A stretch of DNA of 64,000 nucleotides from VRUE01 sp963717375 (GCA_963717375.1 OY970329.1:2356001-2420000), one strand, 5' to 3'; shown: positions 8,087 to 16,833, counted from the stretch's first letter. A program made the numbers and translations. The notes: generated from the letters alone by a model not told the origin.

Positions 8087-8611
8087 CTATGCGGTCTGAA
8101 GCGTGGTCGAGAGCTGCGGCGAGCCGGCGATGGTCTGGAAGACCACGCAGTAGCGCTCGGTCAGCTTCAGCAGCGTGTCGAGCTGCTCGCGGTCGGCGTC
8201 GGTCTCGAGCTCGAAGGAGAGGCGGATCGAGCTGAAGCCGACCGGTGCCTCGCGGTCGACGGCGAGGGTGCCGCGGAAGTCGAGGTCACCATCAGCGCGA
8301 ACCGTTCCCGACTCGACCTCGATCCCGAGCGAGGTCGCAACCGCCTGCAGCGTCACGCCGGCGCAGGCGACCAGCGCCTCGAGCAGCATGTCTCCGGAGC
8401 AGAGCAGGCTGCCGTCGCCGCCGGAGGCGGGGTGCAGCCCGGCCTCGGCGATCGCCTGGCCCGTCCGCACGGAACAGGAGACGCCCTCGCCCAACTTGCC
8501 GTCGGCCGACAGCGTCACCACCGCGGCGTTCGGGTCGTCCCGGTAGCGCTCCTTCAGCGGCGCTTGGATCGTGCGCAGTTCCTCGCCTTTCACGCGATGG
8601 AGGTTACTCAC
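8087..8611 (-). CDS. OsmC/Ohr family protein
   Basis: 174 residues with the two conserved OsmC cysteines in context: Cys83 in LVACAGVTLQA and Cys155 in ERYCVVFQT. OsmC/Ohr proteins are thiol-dependent peroxidases acting on organic hydroperoxides; a CxxC-like redox-inactive subgroup exists, so activity is likely rather than certain. It is the first gene of the OsmC-SRPBCC-MBL run and is divergent from the ABC-F gene. Confidence 0.85.
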   Translation of the reverse strand: MSNLHRVKGEELRTIQAPLKERYRDDPNAAVVTLSADGKLGEGVSCSVRTGQAIAEAGLHPASGGDGSLLCSGDMLLEALVACAGVTLQAVATSLGIEVESGTVRADGDLDFRGTLAVDREAPVGFSSIRLSFELETDADREQLDTLLKLTERYCVVFQTIAGSPQLSTTLQTA

Positions 8612-8651
8612 GCCGGTATCCCCGCAAGCCGCGTAATGTCAGGGATCGCCC

Positions 8652-10565
8652 ATGGCAATCGCCACAGCCACATCAATCGACCTCTACGCGGGCGGCAAGC
8701 TGCTCTTCGAGGAGGTCTCCTTCAAGCTCGAGCCGCGCGAGCGGATGACGCTGTCCGGTCGTAACGGGGTCGGCAAGTCGACGTTGCTGCGGGTTCTGGC
8801 GGGCGAGCGGGCACCCGAGTCGGGCAGCATCGCCCTGCAGAAAGGCGCCCGGGTGGCCCTGCACGACCAGCGACCACCGCGCGACGCCGAGGTCTCCCTC
8901 GGCGACTACGTCTTCTCCGGTCGCACCGACATGCAGGAGATCGAGGCGGAGTTGGCGCGCCTGGAGGAGGCGATGTCGAAAGGCACGCCCGACGAGGAGA
9001 CGATGCGCGCCTACGCGACCGCGCAGCAGCGGCTCGAAGCCGGCGGCGGCTACCGCTGGCGCGACGACGTCCTTGCCGTGCTCGGCGGGCTCGGCTTCGG
9101 CGAGGAGGCGGCAAAACGACAGCTCTCGACCTTCTCCGGCGGCGAGCTGACCCGCGCCTCGCTCGCCCGCGCCCTCGCCACCCGTCCCGACCTCCTGCTC
9201 CTCGACGAGCCGACGAACCATCTCGACATTCCCTCGCTGGAGTGGCTGGAGCGCTACCTGGTCGACCTTGACGCCGCCGTCGTCCTCGTCGCCCACGATC
9301 GCTGGTTCCTCGAGGCGGTTGGCACCTCGGTGCTGGAGCTGGAGGCCCAGCGCGGCCGCTTCTTCGCCGGCCCCTGGCACGCCTGGCGCAAGGAGCAAGC
9401 GGCCCGCGCGATCGCCCTGGGCAAGGCGATCGATCGCCAGCAGGCGGAGATCGAGCGGATGGAGCGCTTCGTCGAGCGCTTCCGCTACAAGGCGACGAAG
9501 GCCAAACAGGCGCAGTCGCGGTTGAAGCAGATCGACAAGATCAAGCGCGACGGGGCCAAAGCCGAGGCGCAGGATCGTCGCAGCCTGCGCTTCTCCTTCG
9601 TCAAACCGGAGCGCCCCGGTCGCATCGTGCTCAAACTCGTCAACGCGACGATCGAGGTGCCTGGGCGGACCCTGCTGGCCGGCGCCAACCTCGAAGTCGA
9701 ACGCGGCGAGCACGTCGTCCTGGTTGGCCCCAACGGCGCCGGCAAGACAACCCTGATCGAGACCCTGGCGGAGCAGCGCGAGCCCGCTGCCGGCTCGGTT
9801 CGCACCGGCCACAACGTCAAGGTCGGCTACCTCTCACAGCACGCCGAGACGGCGGCGGGGGAGGGGTCGGTGCTCGAAGCGGCCCAGCGCGAGACCGGGC
9901 TCAGCGGTCCCAAGGCACGCCGCCTGCTCGGCGGCTTCCTCTTCTCCGGTGCCGACGCGGAGAAGTCGCTTGAAGACATCTCCGGTGGTGAGCAGCGTCG
10001 CCTCTCGCTGGCGATATTGGTCGCCTCCGGCGCCAACGTGCTGATCCTCGACGAGCCGACGAACCACCTCGACATCGAGAGCCGCGAGGCGCTCGAGGAC
10101 GCGCTCCTCGCCTTCGAAGGCGCGGTGATCCTCGTCTCCCACGACCGTGCCCTGCTGGAGGCGGTCGGCAGCCGCACCCTGGTCTGTGAGGCCGGCGAAC
10201 TGCGCAGCTACGACAGCGGCTGGGCGACCTACCAGCACGATCGCGACGAACGCGCCGAAGCGGCGTCGGCCTCGGCCGCGGCGGCGAAGCGTGAGGGCAA
10301 GAAAACGGGCAATCGCCACAGCCCCGGCACAGTCTCGAAAAAGGCCGCCCGCAAAGCGAGCCGGCTGGCGGAGAAGATCGAGACGGCTGAAGCGGATCTG
10401 GCCCGGGTCGAGGAGGACCTTGCGGACCCCGTCGCCTGGTCGACCCCGGTCAAGATCAAGCAGGCGGAAGAGCGCCACGAAGAGGCAAAACGCAAGCTGG
10501 CGGAGCTCTTCGAGCGCTGGGAGGAGGCCGAGCGGGCGGTCAGCGCAGCGGGCGATCCAGTCTGA
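8652..10565 (+). CDS. ABC-F family ATPase (duplicated ATP-binding cassette)
   Basis: 637 residues with two ABC modules and no membrane segment. First Walker A GRNGVGKST (residues 37-45), signature FSGGELTRASLARAL and Walker B LLLLDEPTNHLDI; second Walker A GPNGAGKTT, signature ISGGEQRRLSLAIL and Walker B LILDEPTNHLDI. A charged linker separates the modules and a Lys/Glu/Ala coiled coil forms the C-terminus. ABC-F proteins act on the ribosome (translation factors or antibiotic resistance); which subfamily this is cannot be told by eye. Its last 26 bp overlap the convergent P450 gene. Confidence 0.93.
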   Translation: MAIATATSIDLYAGGKLLFEEVSFKLEPRERMTLSGRNGVGKSTLLRVLAGERAPESGSIALQKGARVALHDQRPPRDAEVSLGDYVFSGRTDMQEIEAELARLEEAMSKGTPDEETMRAYATAQQRLEAGGGYRWRDDVLAVLGGLGFGEEAAKRQLSTFSGGELTRASLARALATRPDLLLLDEPTNHLDIPSLEWLERYLVDLDAAVVLVAHDRWFLEAVGTSVLELEAQRGRFFAGPWHAWRKEQAARAIALGKAIDRQQAEIERMERFVERFRYKATKAKQAQSRLKQIDKIKRDGAKAEAQDRRSLRFSFVKPERPGRIVLKLVNATIEVPGRTLLAGANLEVERGEHVVLVGPNGAGKTTLIETLAEQREPAAGSVRTGHNVKVGYLSQHAETAAGEGSVLEAAQRETGLSGPKARRLLGGFLFSGADAEKSLEDISGGEQRRLSLAILVASGANVLILDEPTNHLDIESREALEDALLAFEGAVILVSHDRALLEAVGSRTLVCEAGELRSYDSGWATYQHDRDERAEAASASAAAAKREGKKTGNRHSPGTVSKKAARKASRLAEKIETAEADLARVEEDLADPVAWSTPVKIKQAEERHEEAKRKLAELFERWEEAERAVSAAGDPV

Positions 10566-11907
10566 CCACGGTGCCCTTGCCGGGGGCGAGGGTGATGTTG
10601 CGGACCTTGGCCTTCTCCGGCTTGGGATTCGGAGCACTGAGGTCGGCGCGCGCGACGATCTCGCGCAGGACGATCCGCATCTCGTATTCGGCGAAGGCGG
10701 CGCCGATACAGCGCCGCACGCCGCCGCCGAAGGGGATCCAGGCGTAGTTGTCGGCCTTGCCCTCGAGGAAGCGCTCGGGTCGGAACTCCTCCGGTTGCGG
10801 GAAGAGGTCCTCGCGGTAGTGAAGGGCGGCGATCGCGGCCATCAGGAAGGTCCCCTTGGGAAGCTCATAGCCACCGACCTCGGCCGGCGCGGTGAGCTTG
10901 CGGGCGACGTCGACGATCACCGGCCGCGCCCGCAGCGTCTCCTTCACGGTTGCGTCGAGGTAGTCGTCCTCACCCGCCGCGATTGACTCGCGCAGCTTGG
11001 CGAGGACGCGCGGCGTGCGCAGCAGCCTCTCCATCGCCCAGGCAAGCCCAGTCGCGGTGGTCTCGTGGCCGGCGCCGAGCACGGTGACAAGCTCGTCGCG
11101 CAGCTCTTCGTCGCTCATCGGGCTGCCGTCGTCGTGGCGGGCCTGGAGCAGCAGCGAGAGCACGTCATCGTGGCCTTCCTCGCCGGCTTCGACCTCGGCG
11201 CGGCGCAGGCCGATCTCCTCGTAGATGAACTTGTCGAGCGCCTCGCGCGAGCGCAGGAAGCGCGGCCAGGGGCTGCCGGGGCCGAAGTTGCGCCGCAGGG
11301 CGGGGAAGGTGGTGATCAGGCCCACCCGCTTGCTGAAGTCGTCGATCAGCACCTCAAAACGGGCCAGGCGATCCTCGTCGTGGACGCCGAAGACGGCGCG
11401 CATGATCACCGCCAGGGTGATCCGCTGGGTGTGGGGGCGCAGCGCGAACGGCTCGCCCACCGACCAGGTCTGCATCTGCTTGCGCGTCGTTTCGCGGATC
11501 AGCTCGCCGTAGCCGCGGACCCGCTCGCCATGGAAGGGGGGCAGGAGCAGCTTGCGCTGCTGCATGTGCGGAGCGTCGTCGAGGGTCAGCACCGAGTTGG
11601 GCCCCAGCGCCGGCCCAAGCACGGTTGCGTTGGCCTCGCCGGCGTGGAAGCCCTCGGGCGAGCCGGTGAACATCGTTTTGACCAGTGCGGGGTCGGCGAC
11701 GTAGACGAGGCGGCCGAAGAAGGGGAAGGAGAGGGTGAAGATGTCACCGTGGCGGCGCTGCAGCTTGACCAGGAAGCCGAGCGGGTCGCGGGCGTAACGC
11801 AGCGCCTGCAGCAGCGACGGTGCCTTCGAGCCGGGAGGCAAAGCGGTACGTGGGGCCACGACGGTGGGGCCGCGCGAAATCGTTGCCTGCTCCATCGCCG
11901 TCACCAT
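10540..11907 (-). CDS. Cytochrome P450
   Basis: 455 residues. The I-helix oxygen-binding motif GAGHETTATGLAWA, the K-helix ExxR (ETLRARP), the meander PEEFRPERFLEG and the haem loop FGGGVRRCIGAAFAEYEM with proximal Cys400 are all intact. It is soluble, with no N-terminal membrane helix, so it depends on separate redox partners, none of which are adjacent. The substrate is not predictable; the sequence style is closest to bacterial fatty acid/steroid-type P450s. A second Met four residues in is an alternative start. Confidence 0.94.
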   Translation of the reverse strand: MVTAMEQATISRGPTVVAPRTALPPGSKAPSLLQALRYARDPLGFLVKLQRRHGDIFTLSFPFFGRLVYVADPALVKTMFTGSPEGFHAGEANATVLGPALGPNSVLTLDDAPHMQQRKLLLPPFHGERVRGYGELIRETTRKQMQTWSVGEPFALRPHTQRITLAVIMRAVFGVHDEDRLARFEVLIDDFSKRVGLITTFPALRRNFGPGSPWPRFLRSREALDKFIYEEIGLRRAEVEAGEEGHDDVLSLLLQARHDDGSPMSDEELRDELVTVLGAGHETTATGLAWAMERLLRTPRVLAKLRESIAAGEDDYLDATVKETLRARPVIVDVARKLTAPAEVGGYELPKGTFLMAAIAALHYREDLFPQPEEFRPERFLEGKADNYAWIPFGGGVRRCIGAAFAEYEMRIVLREIVARADLSAPNPKPEKAKVRNITLAPGKGTVVRLDRPLR

Positions 11908-11949
11908 AGAACATCGACTGGCTGACCAGCCAGTTCGGGCCCTCCACCG

Positions 11950-11995
11950 TGACTTCGTCCTTATGGGCGCATACGGAGCGCCAAAGACGAAGTCA
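11950..11995 (-). terminator. Hairpin downstream of purU (TGACTTCGTC / GACGAAGTCA)
   Basis: Perfect 10-bp arms at 11950-11959 and 11986-11995 with an inner GGCGC/GCGCC stem. It starts five bases after the purU stop on the minus strand, so it is placed as a terminator, though no T-run follows. Its outer arm recurs in the hairpin at 23675-23722. Confidence 0.5.
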
Positions 11996-11999
11996 GCAG

Positions 12000-13007
12000 C
12001 TAGAAGACGATTGTTCTTGCGCCGTCGAGGAGGACGCGGTCGTCTAGGTGGGCGCTGACTGCGCGGGCGAGGACGAGGCGCTCAATGTCGCGGCCGATCC
12101 GCTGCAGGTCCCCGACCTCGTCGCGGTGGCTGACCCTGGTCACGTCCTGGTCGATGATCGGGCCCGCGTCGAGCTCCTCGGTCACGTAGTGGGCGGTGGC
12201 GCCGATCAGCTTGACGCCGCGCTCGTGGGCGCGGCGGTAAGGGTCGGCGCCGACGAAGGCGGGCAGGAAGCTGTGGTGGATGTTGATCGCGGAGGCATCG
12301 AGGCGCTGCAGGAACTCGGGGGAGAGGATCTGCATGTAGCGGGCGAGGACGAGCAGGTCGACGCCGGCGAGCAGCTCCAGGACCCGCGCCTCAGCCTCGT
12401 CGCGGGCGGCTGGATCAACCGGAACATGGTGGAAGTGCAGGCCGAGCGATTCGACCTGTGCCGCGTGGTCGGCATGGTTGGAGATGACGGCGACCACCTC
12501 GGCGCCGAGCTCGCCGCTGCGCCAGCGCCAGAGCAGGTCGGAGAGGCAATGGTCTTCGCGCGAGACCATGATCGCGACCCGCTTGCGCTCGCTCGACTCG
12601 GCGAAGCGGAAGTCCATTTCGAATCGTCCCGCAAGCTCATGCTCAAAGCGTTGCCGCAGCGCTTCACGCTCGCCCTCGGGAGCGGCGTCGAAGGCCATTC
12701 GCATAAAGAACCTGCCCTCGTTACTGGAGTGCTGATCGGCGTCGACGATGTTGAGACCGGCCTCGGCGAGGAAGCCGCTGACCGCCGCGATCAGGCCCGG
12801 CTGATCGGGGCAAGCAAGCAGCAAGCGCGATGTCGGGTGATCCGCGATTGACCAATCATCCCGGCTATCGCCAGGCGCTATCGACTCGACCGATGCCGCA
12901 AGAAGCAATTCATTCTTTGCGGGCAGGAGGGATTCCGTGCCTGGCGTCGTGCCAGACGGCACAAGCTTTGTGAGCAATGTGAGCGCGATCACCTTCCGAA
13001 GCCGCAA
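12000..13007 (-). CDS. purU: Formyltetrahydrofolate deformylase PurU
   Basis: An N-terminal ACT domain (LLLACPDQPGLIAAVSGFLA) is followed by a formyltransferase-type catalytic domain with INIHHSFLPAF and the catalytic HYVTEELDAGPII, the family signature. PurU hydrolyses 10-formyl-THF to formate and THF, supplying formate for purine synthesis and balancing one-carbon pools. The open frame begins at a TTG giving 335 residues, but the family starts near residue 55-60 and is usually about 285 long; internal TTG starts at 12908 or close to the ACT domain are likely instead. The start is therefore uncertain. Confidence 0.9.
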   Translation of the reverse strand: MRLRKVIALTLLTKLVPSGTTPGTESLLPAKNELLLAASVESIAPGDSRDDWSIADHPTSRLLLACPDQPGLIAAVSGFLAEAGLNIVDADQHSSNEGRFFMRMAFDAAPEGEREALRQRFEHELAGRFEMDFRFAESSERKRVAIMVSREDHCLSDLLWRWRSGELGAEVVAVISNHADHAAQVESLGLHFHHVPVDPAARDEAEARVLELLAGVDLLVLARYMQILSPEFLQRLDASAINIHHSFLPAFVGADPYRRAHERGVKLIGATAHYVTEELDAGPIIDQDVTRVSHRDEVGDLQRIGRDIERLVLARAVSAHLDDRVLLDGARTIVF

Positions 13008-13027
13008 ATACCGCCACGGTTCCGCGC

Positions 13028-13519
13028 TTGCTCACAAAACGCACATATTTCATTCCCGTCCTGATCGCCTGCATCGCCTTCCCCGCCGCAGCCCTCGCGG
13101 CCAGCGACCACGACTCTTCGTCGTCGCGGATCGGCGTAGCGGACGCGAGGCCGGCCAAGCTGGCGGTGCTGCAGCAGCCGGTGGCGCGCTTCCACAAGAC
13201 GATCCGCGTCACCGTCGCACACCTGGAAGCGGTCCACCGCGCCGAGCTCCGCCGCGAACGCCGCGAGCTTTACGCCTCGCTTCCCGGCGGCGTTTCGCAG
13301 GAAACGCTCGACGCCATAGGCGCTTGCGAGTCGGGTGGCGATCCGACAGCCGTTTCCTCCGATGGCACCTACCGGGGCAAGTACCAGTTCGACTACGGCA
13401 CCTGGGAATCGATGGGCGGCTCCGGCGACCCTGCCGCCGCGTCGGAACAAGAGCAGGACTACCGCGCGGCACTTCTCTACGCAGCTTCGGGCTCGAGCCC
13501 CTGGCCGGTCTGCGGCTGA
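13028..13519 (+). CDS. Secreted Rpf-like transglycosylase-domain protein
   Basis: 163 residues from a TTG start. The N-terminus (YFIPVLIACIAFPAAALAAS) is a signal peptide, followed by a basic helical stretch. The C-terminal 70 residues match the resuscitation-promoting-factor/lysozyme-like fold: DAIGACESGGDPTAV with catalytic Glu101, then YRGKYQFDYGTWESMGG. Such enzymes cleave peptidoglycan and in actinobacteria help exit from dormancy. There is no LysM or G5 domain. It diverges from purU and is followed by a 110-bp inverted repeat. Confidence 0.85.
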   Translation: MLTKRTYFIPVLIACIAFPAAALAASDHDSSSSRIGVADARPAKLAVLQQPVARFHKTIRVTVAHLEAVHRAELRRERRELYASLPGGVSQETLDAIGACESGGDPTAVSSDGTYRGKYQFDYGTWESMGGSGDPAAASEQEQDYRAALLYAASGSSPWPVCG

Positions 13520-13528
13520 ACCCTGAGA

Positions 13529-13638
13529 GAAGGGTCGGGTGCCGCTCCCCGCGGCTTGTACTTTTTCGGCGATTCAATCTCGGTCAGTCGCTGCGGCATC
13601 ACCGAAAAAGTTGAGCGGGGAGTGGTACCCGACCCTTC
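13529..13638. repeat. 110-bp imperfect inverted repeat between the Rpf-like and HD genes
   Basis: Outer arms 13529-13552 and 13615-13638 match over 24 bp with two mismatches; inner arms ACTTTTTCGG (13560-13569) and CCGAAAAAGT (13602-13611) match perfectly and extend with one mismatch. It begins 10 bp after one stop codon and ends 16 bp before the next ATG. It could be a bidirectional terminator or a MITE-like remnant; no flanking target duplication is clear. Confidence 0.7.
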
Positions 13639-13654
13639 CCCTACGATCATCGCG

Positions 13655-14503
13655 ATGAACGGCGAGCGTGTCCCTACTCCTGATCCTCAGGGACCTATCC
13701 GCAAGCCGCCTCGGGAAGCAATAGCTGAGGCGAAGGTGCGGGCGCCGACGCGAGGCAACCGCAAGCTTGAGAGCTTCCTCGGTGCCATCAATGAGGACGA
13801 CCAAGTGCGGGCGTGGTGGTATATGGCGCAGGTGCACGCCGAGCGGCTGGGGATGTCGGACCACTCATGGGTGCACATGCAGATCGTGCTCAACATCGCG
13901 CTTCGTCTCTTGCGTCTATTGGTAAAGGCGGGAGTTGAGCCCGTGGTCGTAGCCGATCACGGGATGTCCGCGAAAGACGCGGAGGTGGTTGTCGCTGGGG
14001 GCGCGCTCCTGCACGACGTAGGTATGTCCATACACCGGGTTGACCATGAGGCCTACAGCTTGTTTCTCGCGAACGGTGCCTTGGAACGCTTGCTAGCCGA
14101 TTCCTACAAGCAGCCCGAGCGCACGGTCGTCGCTTCCGAGATCCTGCACGCGATCATCGGTCACCGGCGACGGGGCGAGCCCTACACGCTCGAGGCCGGG
14201 GTGGTGCGAGTTGCTGACGCTCTCGATATGGCGCAGGGACGGACGCGGCTGCCGATCGAAGCCGGCCAGGAGGGCATCCACTCGATCTCCGCCGCCGCCG
14301 TCGACGAGGTGCGGATCGAGGCGGGGGAGGAGCGGCCGGTGCGGATCGAGATCGAGCTCAACAACTCGGCCGGCATCTTCCAGGTCGATGATCTGCTGGC
14401 GACGAAGATCCGCGACACCCCGCTGGAGGGCAAGGTGGAAGTCGTCGCCAAGATCGAGGGCGAGAGCGAGAAACGACTGCTGAGCGGCTTCAGGCTCGAC
14501 TGA
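13655..14503 (+). CDS. HD-domain protein (putative metal-dependent phosphohydrolase)
   Basis: 282 residues from the ATG at 13655; a longer frame runs back through the inverted repeat and is not credible. The metal-binding set His74, His120-Asp121 (ALLHDVGMSIHR) and the later LHAIIGHRR and RVADALDMAQGR are typical of the HD superfamily. The C-terminal ~80 residues (from VDEVRIEAGEE) look like a separate beta-rich domain. HD enzymes hydrolyse nucleotides or phosphate esters; the substrate is unknown here. Confidence 0.8.
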   Translation: MNGERVPTPDPQGPIRKPPREAIAEAKVRAPTRGNRKLESFLGAINEDDQVRAWWYMAQVHAERLGMSDHSWVHMQIVLNIALRLLRLLVKAGVEPVVVADHGMSAKDAEVVVAGGALLHDVGMSIHRVDHEAYSLFLANGALERLLADSYKQPERTVVASEILHAIIGHRRRGEPYTLEAGVVRVADALDMAQGRTRLPIEAGQEGIHSISAAAVDEVRIEAGEERPVRIEIELNNSAGIFQVDDLLATKIRDTPLEGKVEVVAKIEGESEKRLLSGFRLD

Positions 14504-14508
14504 GCGGC

Positions 14509-14766
14509 TTAGCCGAAGCGCTCTAGATCGTAGCGCCGGCGTTCTTTGCGCTTCTCGAGCTTGCCCTGGACGATCGAGAGGACGATCACCAGGACCGCAA
14601 AGAAGCCGATAACGCCGAAGCAAAAGAAGGTCACCGTCTTGTCGGTCGTCGGCCCGGCCAGGCCGACGCCGTTGTCGGCCAGCGCCAGCGGGGCGGCGAG
14701 CAGCATCGAGAGCGCTGTCGCGAAGAGGGCGGCGACGATTCCGGTTAGGCGCGAGGGGACCTTCAC
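14509..14766 (-). CDS. Small signal-peptide/single-TM membrane protein
   Basis: 85 residues from a GTG start (VKVPSRLTG). A signal-like hydrophobic segment ending ALADNG is followed by a short exported loop, a second hydrophobic helix (TFFCFGVIGFFAVLVIVLSI) and a basic cytoplasmic tail (KLEKRKERRRYDLERFG). No family recognised. It is convergent with the HD gene and divergent from uppP. Confidence 0.6.
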   Translation of the reverse strand: MKVPSRLTGIVAALFATALSMLLAAPLALADNGVGLAGPTTDKTVTFFCFGVIGFFAVLVIVLSIVQGKLEKRKERRRYDLERFG

Positions 14767-14885
14767 GCCTGAGAATCTAGCGCAACGCAGCGGCGCCAAT
14801 CGGTTTCATCTGGCCTTTAAGCGCTGACATAGGATGCGCCGCCAATGCCTGAGCAGGAAATCGAGCGCTTGACCTCGCCGGCGCG

Positions 14886-15701
14886 ATGAGCACCATCGAA
14901 GCGATCGTCCTCGGCCTCGTGCAGGGGCTGACCGAGTTCCTGCCGATCTCCTCCAGCGGCCACCTGCGGATCGTGCCGGCGCTGCTCGGCTGGGAAGACC
15001 CCGGAGCGGGGTTCACCGCCGTGATCCAGCTCGGGACGATGGCCGCGGTCCTGATCTACTTCCGCGCCGACCTCTGGCGCATAGCCGCGGCCTGGCTGCG
15101 CGAGCTGCGGGTGCCGATCCGCCAGGCCAGCCAGGAGGCGAAGCTCGGTTGGTTCATCGTCCTGGGGACGATCCCGATCTCGATCTTCGGCTTCATCTTC
15201 AAGGACCAGATCGAGTCGGGCGCGCGCAGTCTCTATCTGATCGGCTCGGCGCTGATCCTCTTCTCCTTCGTGATGATCGCCGCCGAGCGGGTCGGCACGC
15301 GACAGCGGGAGTTGGACACGATGAACGGTCGCGACGGGCTCTTCATCGGCGTCGCCCAGTCACTCGCCCTCGTCCCCGGAGTCTCACGCTCCGGAGCGAC
15401 GATCTCGGCCGGCCTCTTCCGTGGCTTCGACCGGGTCGCCGCGGCCCGTTACTCGTTCTTGCTCTCGGTGCCGGCCGTGGTCCTGAGTGGTCTCTTCGAG
15501 TTGCGCAAGGTCGGCGAAGCGGGCGCTCCCTCGGCCGGGGCGACGGCGGTCGCCACGCTCGTCGCCTTCGTCACGGGCTACCTGGCGATCGCCTGGCTGC
15601 TGCGCTACCTCAGCACCCACACGCTGGAGATCTTCGTCATCTATCGCATCGCCCTGGGCACGCTGGTTCTGGTCCTGACGGCGACCGGCGCAATCAGTTA
15701 G
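14886..15701 (+). CDS. uppP: Undecaprenyl-diphosphatase UppP (BacA)
   Basis: 271 residues of multipass membrane protein. Both catalytic motifs are present: GLTEFLPISSSGHL near the N-terminus and PGVSRSGATISAGL in the centre. UppP dephosphorylates undecaprenyl diphosphate so the carrier lipid can be reused in peptidoglycan and wall polymer synthesis; overexpression gives bacitracin resistance. A strong hairpin follows the stop codon by 14 bp, so it is probably the end of a transcript. Confidence 0.97.
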   Translation: MSTIEAIVLGLVQGLTEFLPISSSGHLRIVPALLGWEDPGAGFTAVIQLGTMAAVLIYFRADLWRIAAAWLRELRVPIRQASQEAKLGWFIVLGTIPISIFGFIFKDQIESGARSLYLIGSALILFSFVMIAAERVGTRQRELDTMNGRDGLFIGVAQSLALVPGVSRSGATISAGLFRGFDRVAAARYSFLLSVPAVVLSGLFELRKVGEAGAPSAGATAVATLVAFVTGYLAIAWLLRYLSTHTLEIFVIYRIALGTLVLVLTATGAIS

Positions 15702-15715
15702 CGGCCCCAGAAATG

Positions 15716-15745
15716 GCGAACGGCCCGGGGCAGTGGGCCGTTCGC
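15716..15745 (+). terminator. Terminator-like hairpin after uppP
   Basis: Perfect 11-bp arms GCGAACGGCCC (15716-15726) and GGGCCGTTCGC (15735-15745) with an 8-base loop, directly downstream of uppP. No T-run follows, which is common in high-GC genomes. Confidence 0.65.
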
Positions 15746-15798
15746 GGTGACGAGAGAGGAGTCTCGTGAGATCGAAGTCTGCTGGCCGGTCGAGCCTG

Positions 15799-15839
15799 CG
15801 CGGTGAACATCCGGAGACCCCGCGGTGAACATCCGGAGA
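15799..15839. repeat. Two 19-bp direct repeats (CGCGGTGAACATCCGGAGA) at 22-bp period
   Basis: Identical copies at 15799-15817 and 15821-15839 upstream of the response-regulator gene. Each contains GGTGAAC, the reverse complement of the GTTCACC core of actinobacterial PHO boxes, and the 22-bp period equals two 11-bp units. This makes them candidate PhoP-type sites, or simply a short duplication. Confidence 0.6.
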
Positions 15840-15880
15840 AGGGTCCTCGCACTGCTTTCCCGCTATTTCGGCAGATTCAG

Positions 15881-15900
15881 CTGTGAAAATCCTGTGAACG
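15881..15900 (-). promoter_or_regulatory. Putative PHO box upstream of the response regulator
   Basis: CTGTGAA occurs at 15881 and 15892, exactly 11 bp apart; read on the minus strand it is TTCACAG twice, the same core as the repeats before pstS. It lies about 95 bp upstream of the regulator start, consistent with autoregulation. Confidence 0.55.
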
Positions 15901-15993
15901 CAGGGCTTTTGCGGGACGGTCGCCGTCGCTGATGCATACAATCGCACCGTCTTTCAGCAAGGGCACTCCTTCAGCTGACCCGGCGCTCGCCAC

Positions 15994-16797
15994 TTGAACG
16001 CACAGCAGACCACCAGGCTCGCGGTAATCGATAACGACAGCGGCTTCGTGACCGTGCTCTCGAAGCGAACCGAGACAGCGGGCTGGCAGCAGCGGGTTCT
16101 GAGCAGCGCGATCCCGCCCGAGGAGCTGGTGGCGATGAAGTTGAACGCGCTGCTGCTCGACCCGACGGTCTTGGGCGACGAAGCCTGGAGCTACATGGAG
16201 CGGGTCTGCGCGATGCTGCCGGACCTTGGCGTGATCGTCTGCACCGGCCGCTCGACCGTGGCCCAGCGGGTGCGGGGTCTGCGGCTCGGGGTCGATGACT
16301 GGATCGCCAAGCCCTGTCATCCAGAGGAGGTGATGGCGCGGATCGAGGCCGTTTCCCGCCGTCGCCGCCGCAGTCGCGCCGGGGTCGAAGCCGGCCCCGT
16401 CGTCGTCGGCGAGCTGGAGATTCGCGCCGACCAGTTCCAAGCTTTCGCCGGTGACGGCAGCCTCGACCTAACCCGCCGCGAGTTCGAGCTCCTGCAGCTG
16501 CTTGCCGACGCCAAGGGCCAGGTGCTCGAGCGCGAGGCGATCTACCAGCGGGTTTGGGGCTACGCGATGGCCCACGGCGACCGCTCGGTCGACGTTTTCA
16601 TCCGCAAGCTGCGCCAGAAGCTCGAGAAGCGCTCGCCCGGTTGGCGCTACATCCACACCCATTTCGGCGTCGGCTACCGCTTCGACCCCGAGGCGGTCGG
16701 CGGGGTTGCTCCCGAGCTGGCCGACGAGGTGGATGCAAGCCTCGACCGGCAGGTTGAGAATTCACAAGTAGTTCACAGCAGCTTTACGGTCGCGTAA
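15994..16797 (+). CDS. OmpR/PhoB-type response regulator
   Basis: 267 residues from a TTG start. The N-terminal receiver domain keeps the functional set: acidic Asp13/Asp15, phospho-acceptor Asp56 (LLLDP), Thr84 and Lys106 (WIAKPC). The C-terminal winged helix (LTRREFELLQLLADAKG, YQRVWGYAMAHGDRSVDVFI, IHTHFGVGYRF) is of the PhoB/OmpR type. The position just before pstSCAB-phoU and the PHO-like boxes suggest it is the PhoP/PhoB of the phosphate regulon. No histidine kinase gene lies next to it; the sensor must be elsewhere. Confidence 0.9.
   Translation: MNAQQTTRLAVIDNDSGFVTVLSKRTETAGWQQRVLSSAIPPEELVAMKLNALLLDPTVLGDEAWSYMERVCAMLPDLGVIVCTGRSTVAQRVRGLRLGVDDWIAKPCHPEEVMARIEAVSRRRRRSRAGVEAGPVVVGELEIRADQFQAFAGDGSLDLTRREFELLQLLADAKGQVLEREAIYQRVWGYAMAHGDRSVDVFIRKLRQKLEKRSPGWRYIHTHFGVGYRFDPEAVGGVAPELADEVDASLDRQVENSQVVHSSFTVA
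16760..16788 (+). promoter_or_regulatory. Putative PHO box (11-bp TTCACA repeats) before the winged-helix gene
   Basis: TTCACA at 16761 and 16772 and a weaker TTTACG at 16783 are spaced 11 bp apart. The repeats sit inside the last codons of the response regulator, 46-73 bp upstream of the small winged-helix gene. Confidence 0.6.
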
Positions 16798-16833
16798 CCG
16801 ATTCCCCGCCGATGGCGGCGATCCTCGGTCGCG

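Noticed and set aside
15799..15839. The 22-bp-period repeats as a plasmid-type iteron array or origin
   Set aside because: Only two copies, with no DnaA boxes or replication gene nearby; a PHO-type site fits better.
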